A stretch of 16,825 nucleotides of DNA from an uncultured Opitutia bacterium (GTDB lineage Bacteria > Verrucomicrobiota > Verrucomicrobiia > Opitutales > UBA953), in contig CAITUF010000099.1 of assembly GCA_903895475.1 (NCBI GenBank), forward strand, positions 1 to 16,825, given 5' to 3'. Of the stretch, positions 14,315 through 16,825 are shown piece after piece (the first letter of the stretch is position 1; the number at the start of each line of letters is the position of its first letter). The position numbers and the translations under genes were made by a program. Below the pieces are notes generated by a model that worked only from the letters and a program-made list of their open reading frames with translations, searched no databases and was not told the origin of the DNA.

Positions 14315-15244
14315 ATGCAGAGCTACGAAGAGAATGGCGTGCCGATGGAACGTTGGCGAATCGGTGCGTCGACCTATGAGACCTGCCTCACGCGCGGTGC
14401 CCGGCTCCTCCGCTGGCGCTTAAGCCTACCCAGCGGTAACCGGGAAATCCTGCATTGGCCAGCTGGGGCGGACTTCGCGACCGACAAGATCGGCCTCGTC
14501 CGTGGCGGTAATCCCATCCTCTTTCCGTTCATGGGCCGTAACTATGCGGACGGCGAAAAGTTTGCGTGGAAAGATGCCGAAGGTGTTAAACGCCCAATGC
14601 CCCAGCATGGCTTCGCGCGCGACTGTCGCTTTGAAATCATCGAGAGCAGCGACCGCCATGCGCTCGTACGCATGGTGCCCGACGACCGGGCCCGCGCGTG
14701 CTACCCATTCGCTTACGAATTCCGTATCCGCTACGAATTCCGTGAACTCTTCCTGCGCTGCACCTTCGAGTTTGAGAACCAAGATAGCCACCCCTTGCCC
14801 TGGTGCGCTGGGCATCATTTCTACTTCACCCTCCCGTGGCACGCGGGCCTTAACCGGCACGACTACCTGCTGAAGATTGGCTCCAAGAAACAGTGGCGCC
14901 ACGCCGCCGACGGCAAACTCATCCCCTTTGGTGAACTCAAGGGCCGGAGCGAGTTCGCCTTCGACGACCCGCACCTGCCTGACTGCATTTTCACAAACCT
15001 CAAGGATGCGACCGTTTCCTTCGGCCCGCGCTCCGGCGAAGAAAACCTCTCCGTGAAAGTTGGGGAAGAACCGATTCCGGATGCCTGGACGACCATCGTC
15101 ACGTGGACGCCCGACGCGGAAGCGCCGTTCTATTGCGTCGAGCCTTGGATGGGCCCGCCCAATAGCCCCGAACACAAGAACGGGCTCCGTTTTGCGGAGC
15201 CCGGTCGGGTGGAGACTTTCGTTACCGAGGTCTCCTTACTGTAA
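14315..15244 (+). CDS. Aldose 1-epimerase-like (mutarotase family) protein
   Basis: A 309-residue protein of the galactose mutarotase-like fold, cytosolic, which would interconvert alpha and beta anomers of a hexose or hexose phosphate. Family marks are RGGNPILFPFMGR (64-75), HGFAR (98-102), AGHHFYF (165-171) and the catalytic-Glu segment YCVEPWMGPPNS (Glu276). The ATG at 14315 is used; ATG 14345 (residue 11) is an equally plausible start. It lies 51 bases after the second methyltransferase and its substrate is unclear. Co-transcription with the lipid cluster is possible, but no sugar gene is nearby. Two copies of TACGAATTCCGT lie 18 bases apart (14714 and 14732) inside the gene and encode YEFR twice. 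Confidence 0.82.
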   Translation: MQSYEENGVPMERWRIGASTYETCLTRGARLLRWRLSLPSGNREILHWPAGADFATDKIGLVRGGNPILFPFMGRNYADGEKFAWKDAEGVKRPMPQHGFARDCRFEIIESSDRHALVRMVPDDRARACYPFAYEFRIRYEFRELFLRCTFEFENQDSHPLPWCAGHHFYFTLPWHAGLNRHDYLLKIGSKKQWRHAADGKLIPFGELKGRSEFAFDDPHLPDCIFTNLKDATVSFGPRSGEENLSVKVGEEPIPDAWTTIVTWTPDAEAPFYCVEPWMGPPNSPEHKNGLRFAEPGRVETFVTEVSLL

Positions 15245-15270
15245 GCAATCGGCGATCGCCGACGGCTTAC
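15241..15270. terminator. Convergent hairpin between epimerase and lipoprotein genes
   Basis: GTAAGC (15241-15246) pairs with GCTTAC (15265-15270). After a 2x2 internal loop, TCGGC (15249-15253) pairs with GCCGA (15258-15262) around the loop GATC. Both stop codons of the convergent genes lie in the outer stem. The plus side continues TTATTGC, a weak T-run; the minus side lacks one. It is a plausible bidirectional terminator. Confidence 0.5.
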
Positions 15271-15518
15271 TTATTGCCCGCTCGCTCGATCGGCAGACGG
15301 GTACCTGGAGCCTTCTTGGTCGGCGCCGTGGTGGTAGCTGGCTTAGCAGCAGGGGTCGTCAAAGCAGGAACTGGGACGAGGCCACCATTGTCGATGATGA
15401 GGGGAGAACCGGTGAAGACCGGGCCGCCATCGGTGACAGGGCTAGGGGCCTTGTCTGGGCCGAAGCAGCCGACGAGGACCAAAGAGAGAGCGGAGAGAAC
15501 GAACAGGTTGCGTGCCAT
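15267..15518 (-). CDS. Small putative lipoprotein
   Basis: An 83-residue protein of unknown function. Residues 1-17 are a lipoprotein signal (MARNLFVLSALSLVLVG) and LVGC (15-18) is a lipobox with Cys18 as the lipidation site. The rest is low complexity, Pro/Ala/Thr/Lys-rich, with no domain I recognise. The frame is open to 15569, but the ATG at 15518 starts directly at the signal peptide. It is divergent from the phosphatase-like gene with 35 bases between, so their promoters must overlap or lie inside coding sequence. Confidence 0.7.
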   Translation of the reverse strand: MARNLFVLSALSLVLVGCFGPDKAPSPVTDGGPVFTGSPLIIDNGGLVPVPALTTPAAKPATTTAPTKKAPGTRLPIERAGNK

Positions 15519-15553
15519 GACGGTGGAGTTAGGTTGGACGGACTTTACCGAGC

Positions 15554-16021
15554 ATGACCTCCCGCTCAAGCGCAGATTCTCATCCCCACGTGCTCTTCAT
15601 TTGCACGGGCAACTTCTACCGGAGCCGCCATGCGGAGGCCCTGTTCAATTGGCACGCCCACCGCGACGGGCTGCCTTTTCGGGCCTTTTCCCGTGGGCTC
15701 CTGACTTCCATGGTGGCCGACGAGCCGACCCGAATTTCCGTCGATACGCGGGCCCGACTCAAGCACCTGGGCATCCCCGAGGACCTTACCGGACCCGAGC
15801 CAGTCCAGCTACGGCCGGAAGACCTCGCCCGGGCCCATCGCGCCATCGCCCTTAAGAAAGACGAGCATTACGCCATGATGCTCAAGGCTCACCCCGAGTG
15901 GGCCGACCGGATCGACTACTGGCAGGTCCACGACATCGACTTCGCCCAACCAGCAGACGCACTCCCTCAGATTGAGGCGCAAGTCCTCAGTCTAGTGGAG
16001 TCGTTCCGGAAGAACGGTTAA
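15554..16021 (+). CDS. Low-molecular-weight protein tyrosine phosphatase family protein
   Basis: A 155-residue cytosolic protein with the LMW-phosphatase P-loop CTGNFYRS: nucleophile Cys17, CX5R to Arg23, then Ser24. It comes right after the first strand HVLFIC. The C-terminal YWQVHDIDFAQ segment supplies a candidate general-acid Asp, although the usual Asp-Pro is Asp-Ile-Asp here. Relatives include tyrosine phosphatases and arsenate reductases; no arsenic-resistance gene or additional redox cysteines are visible, so phosphatase is favoured and the substrate is unknown. It converges on the desaturase gene with only 6 bases between stops. Confidence 0.8.
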   Translation: MTSRSSADSHPHVLFICTGNFYRSRHAEALFNWHAHRDGLPFRAFSRGLLTSMVADEPTRISVDTRARLKHLGIPEDLTGPEPVQLRPEDLARAHRAIALKKDEHYAMMLKAHPEWADRIDYWQVHDIDFAQPADALPQIEAQVLSLVESFRKNG

Positions 16022-16037
16022 GTCGGCTTAGGCCGTT
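16013..16037. terminator. Convergent hairpin between phosphatase and desaturase genes
   Basis: AACGGTTAAG (16013-16022) pairs with CTTAG-G-CCGTT (16027-16037) with one bulged G and one T-G wobble, around the loop TCGG. Both stop codons are inside the stem. No clear T-run follows on either strand, so termination strength is uncertain. Confidence 0.35.
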
Positions 16038-16825
16038 GCGCCCGCATCGGCGCGGCGCAAGGACTCGAGCATCTCCGCCGCATCCTTCAGAAGCGCACGC
16101 AGTTCGGCCATCGTTTCGGCACCCACGTCTGCCTTCGTCAAAGCGGCTTCCTTCAAAGCTTCCGAGCGAGCGGCTAATTCCTTGGCCAGCTCATGCGCCG
16201 CGGTGATGGTCCGGGCCTTGAGTTCGCGGGTGTGCGCATCGAGGCGGGCCGCCAGCTTATCGATATCCGAACCCAGCGTGCGGCTCTTCTCCTTCAACTC
16301 AGCGGCGAGGATACGGGCGTCGGGGACGCGACGGAGGTCTTGGACGAGGCCAATCTTTTCGAGGGACCAGATGATCCACTTCGTCGGGTCGAACTGCCAA
16401 GCCTTCACGCCATTACGGTAGTCGTGCTGGAACTCGTGGTGGTAGTTATGGTAACCCTCGCCGAAGGTGAGCAAAGCCACGGCGCCAGAGTCGCGGGCGC
16501 TGTGGGTGGTCGAGTAAGGGCGACGGCCAATCATGTGGCAGAGCGAGTTGATGCAGAAGGTGCCCTGCTGGACCACGACCGTACGGAGCAATCCAGCGAT
16601 GAGGAAGGCGGCTAGGGCAGTCATCCAGGGAGCCTCGTAGTTATTGAAGTAACCCCACGCCCAGCCCAACAGGGTCGGGGTGATGAAGCCGACGGTGAGA
16701 CCAATCCATTGGACGTAGCGGTGCTGCCACATCACGAGCGGGTCAGCCTCGAGATCCTTCACGTTAGTGACGGGAGGCTTTGGCTTCAGGCGGAAGAGTA
16801 ACCAGCCAATATGGGCGTAAAAGAA
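16028..16825 (-). CDS. SCD-type fatty acid desaturase, N-terminus off window, with helical tail
   Basis: The C-terminal 265 residues of an integral membrane fatty acid desaturase; the frame is open to the window edge, so the first two histidine boxes are outside. Visible marks are FFYAHIGWLL at the edge, NSLCH, and the third box GEGYHNYHHEFQHDYRNG, which is closer to stearoyl-CoA desaturase types than the HNNHH box of the other desaturase in this window. After FDPTKWIIWSLEKIGLVQDLRRVPD the normal family end is reached. About 95 further residues follow, Ala/Glu/Lys/Arg-rich, probably helical and coiled-coil-like. That tail is unusual for the family and may mediate oligomerisation or partner binding. 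GTG 16762 is only an internal codon, not the start. It converges on the phosphatase-like gene. Confidence 0.88.
   Translation of the reverse strand, partial: FFYAHIGWLLFRLKPKPPVTNVKDLEADPLVMWQHRYVQWIGLTVGFITPTLLGWAWGYFNNYEAPWMTALAAFLIAGLLRTVVVQQGTFCINSLCHMIGRRPYSTTHSARDSGAVALLTFGEGYHNYHHEFQHDYRNGVKAWQFDPTKWIIWSLEKIGLVQDLRRVPDARILAAELKEKSRTLGSDIDKLAARLDAHTRELKARTITAAHELAKELAARSEALKEAALTKADVGAETMAELRALLKDAAEMLESLRRADAGATA

Noticed and set aside
14426..15175. 249-codon minus-strand open frame opposite the epimerase gene
   Set aside because: No recognisable motif, and the plus strand carries a complete mutarotase-family protein.
15554..16021. Arsenate reductase (ArsC)
   Set aside because: The P-loop fits but the extra redox cysteines and any ars neighbours are missing.

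Overview
The window is 16.8 kb of GC-rich, almost fully coding bacterial chromosome; no gap between genes exceeds about 125 bases. Several gene types resemble those common in Verrucomicrobiota, especially Opitutae-like lineages: a YHYH-domain secreted protein, an ECF sigma factor followed by a small single-pass membrane protein and a PDZ protein, and a GIDE-LemA fusion. This placement is an inference from protein character and base composition; no rRNA or other marker is present. Almost none of the starts is preceded by a recognisable Shine-Dalgarno sequence. No tRNA, rRNA, CRISPR array, transposase or phage gene was seen.

Left part (1-3523): a minus-strand run DUF420/CtaM-like membrane protein, FtsB/DivIC-like division protein, and argH (argininosuccinate lyase, cut at its C-terminus by the window edge). 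Divergent from it is a plus-strand gene for a secreted YHYH protein with a Gly/Lys-rich tail. A perfect bidirectional terminator hairpin separates this from the next block.

Regulatory block (3586-5642, minus strand): an ECF sigma factor, a translationally coupled single-pass membrane protein that may be its anti-sigma partner, and a secreted PDZ-domain protein.

Lipid block (5767-14263, plus strand, perhaps to 15244): divergent from the sigma gene lies a tight cluster that looks like a membrane fatty-acid modification pathway. It holds a DesC-type acyl desaturase, an FAD/NAD(P)-binding amine-oxidase-like protein, DUF1365, a Cfa-type fatty-acyl methyltransferase, DUF1475, DUF2062, a DUF1295 steroid-5-alpha-reductase-like enzyme and a second Cfa-like methyltransferase. 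An aldose-1-epimerase-like gene follows. The likely logic is that the desaturase makes the double bond, a methyltransferase adds a methyl or methylene carbon, and the oxidoreductase and DUF1295 protein adjust oxidation state. The product (cyclopropane, methyl-branched, methylene or furan acyl chain) cannot be read from sequence. A membrane GIDE-LemA gene lies on the opposite strand inside this cluster, touching its neighbours at both ends, so the cluster may be a noncontiguous operon.

Right part (15267-16825): a small lipoprotein (minus), a low-molecular-weight phosphatase family protein (plus), and the C-terminal part of a second, SCD-type fatty-acid desaturase (minus) with an unusual Ala/Glu/Lys-rich helical tail of about 95 residues.
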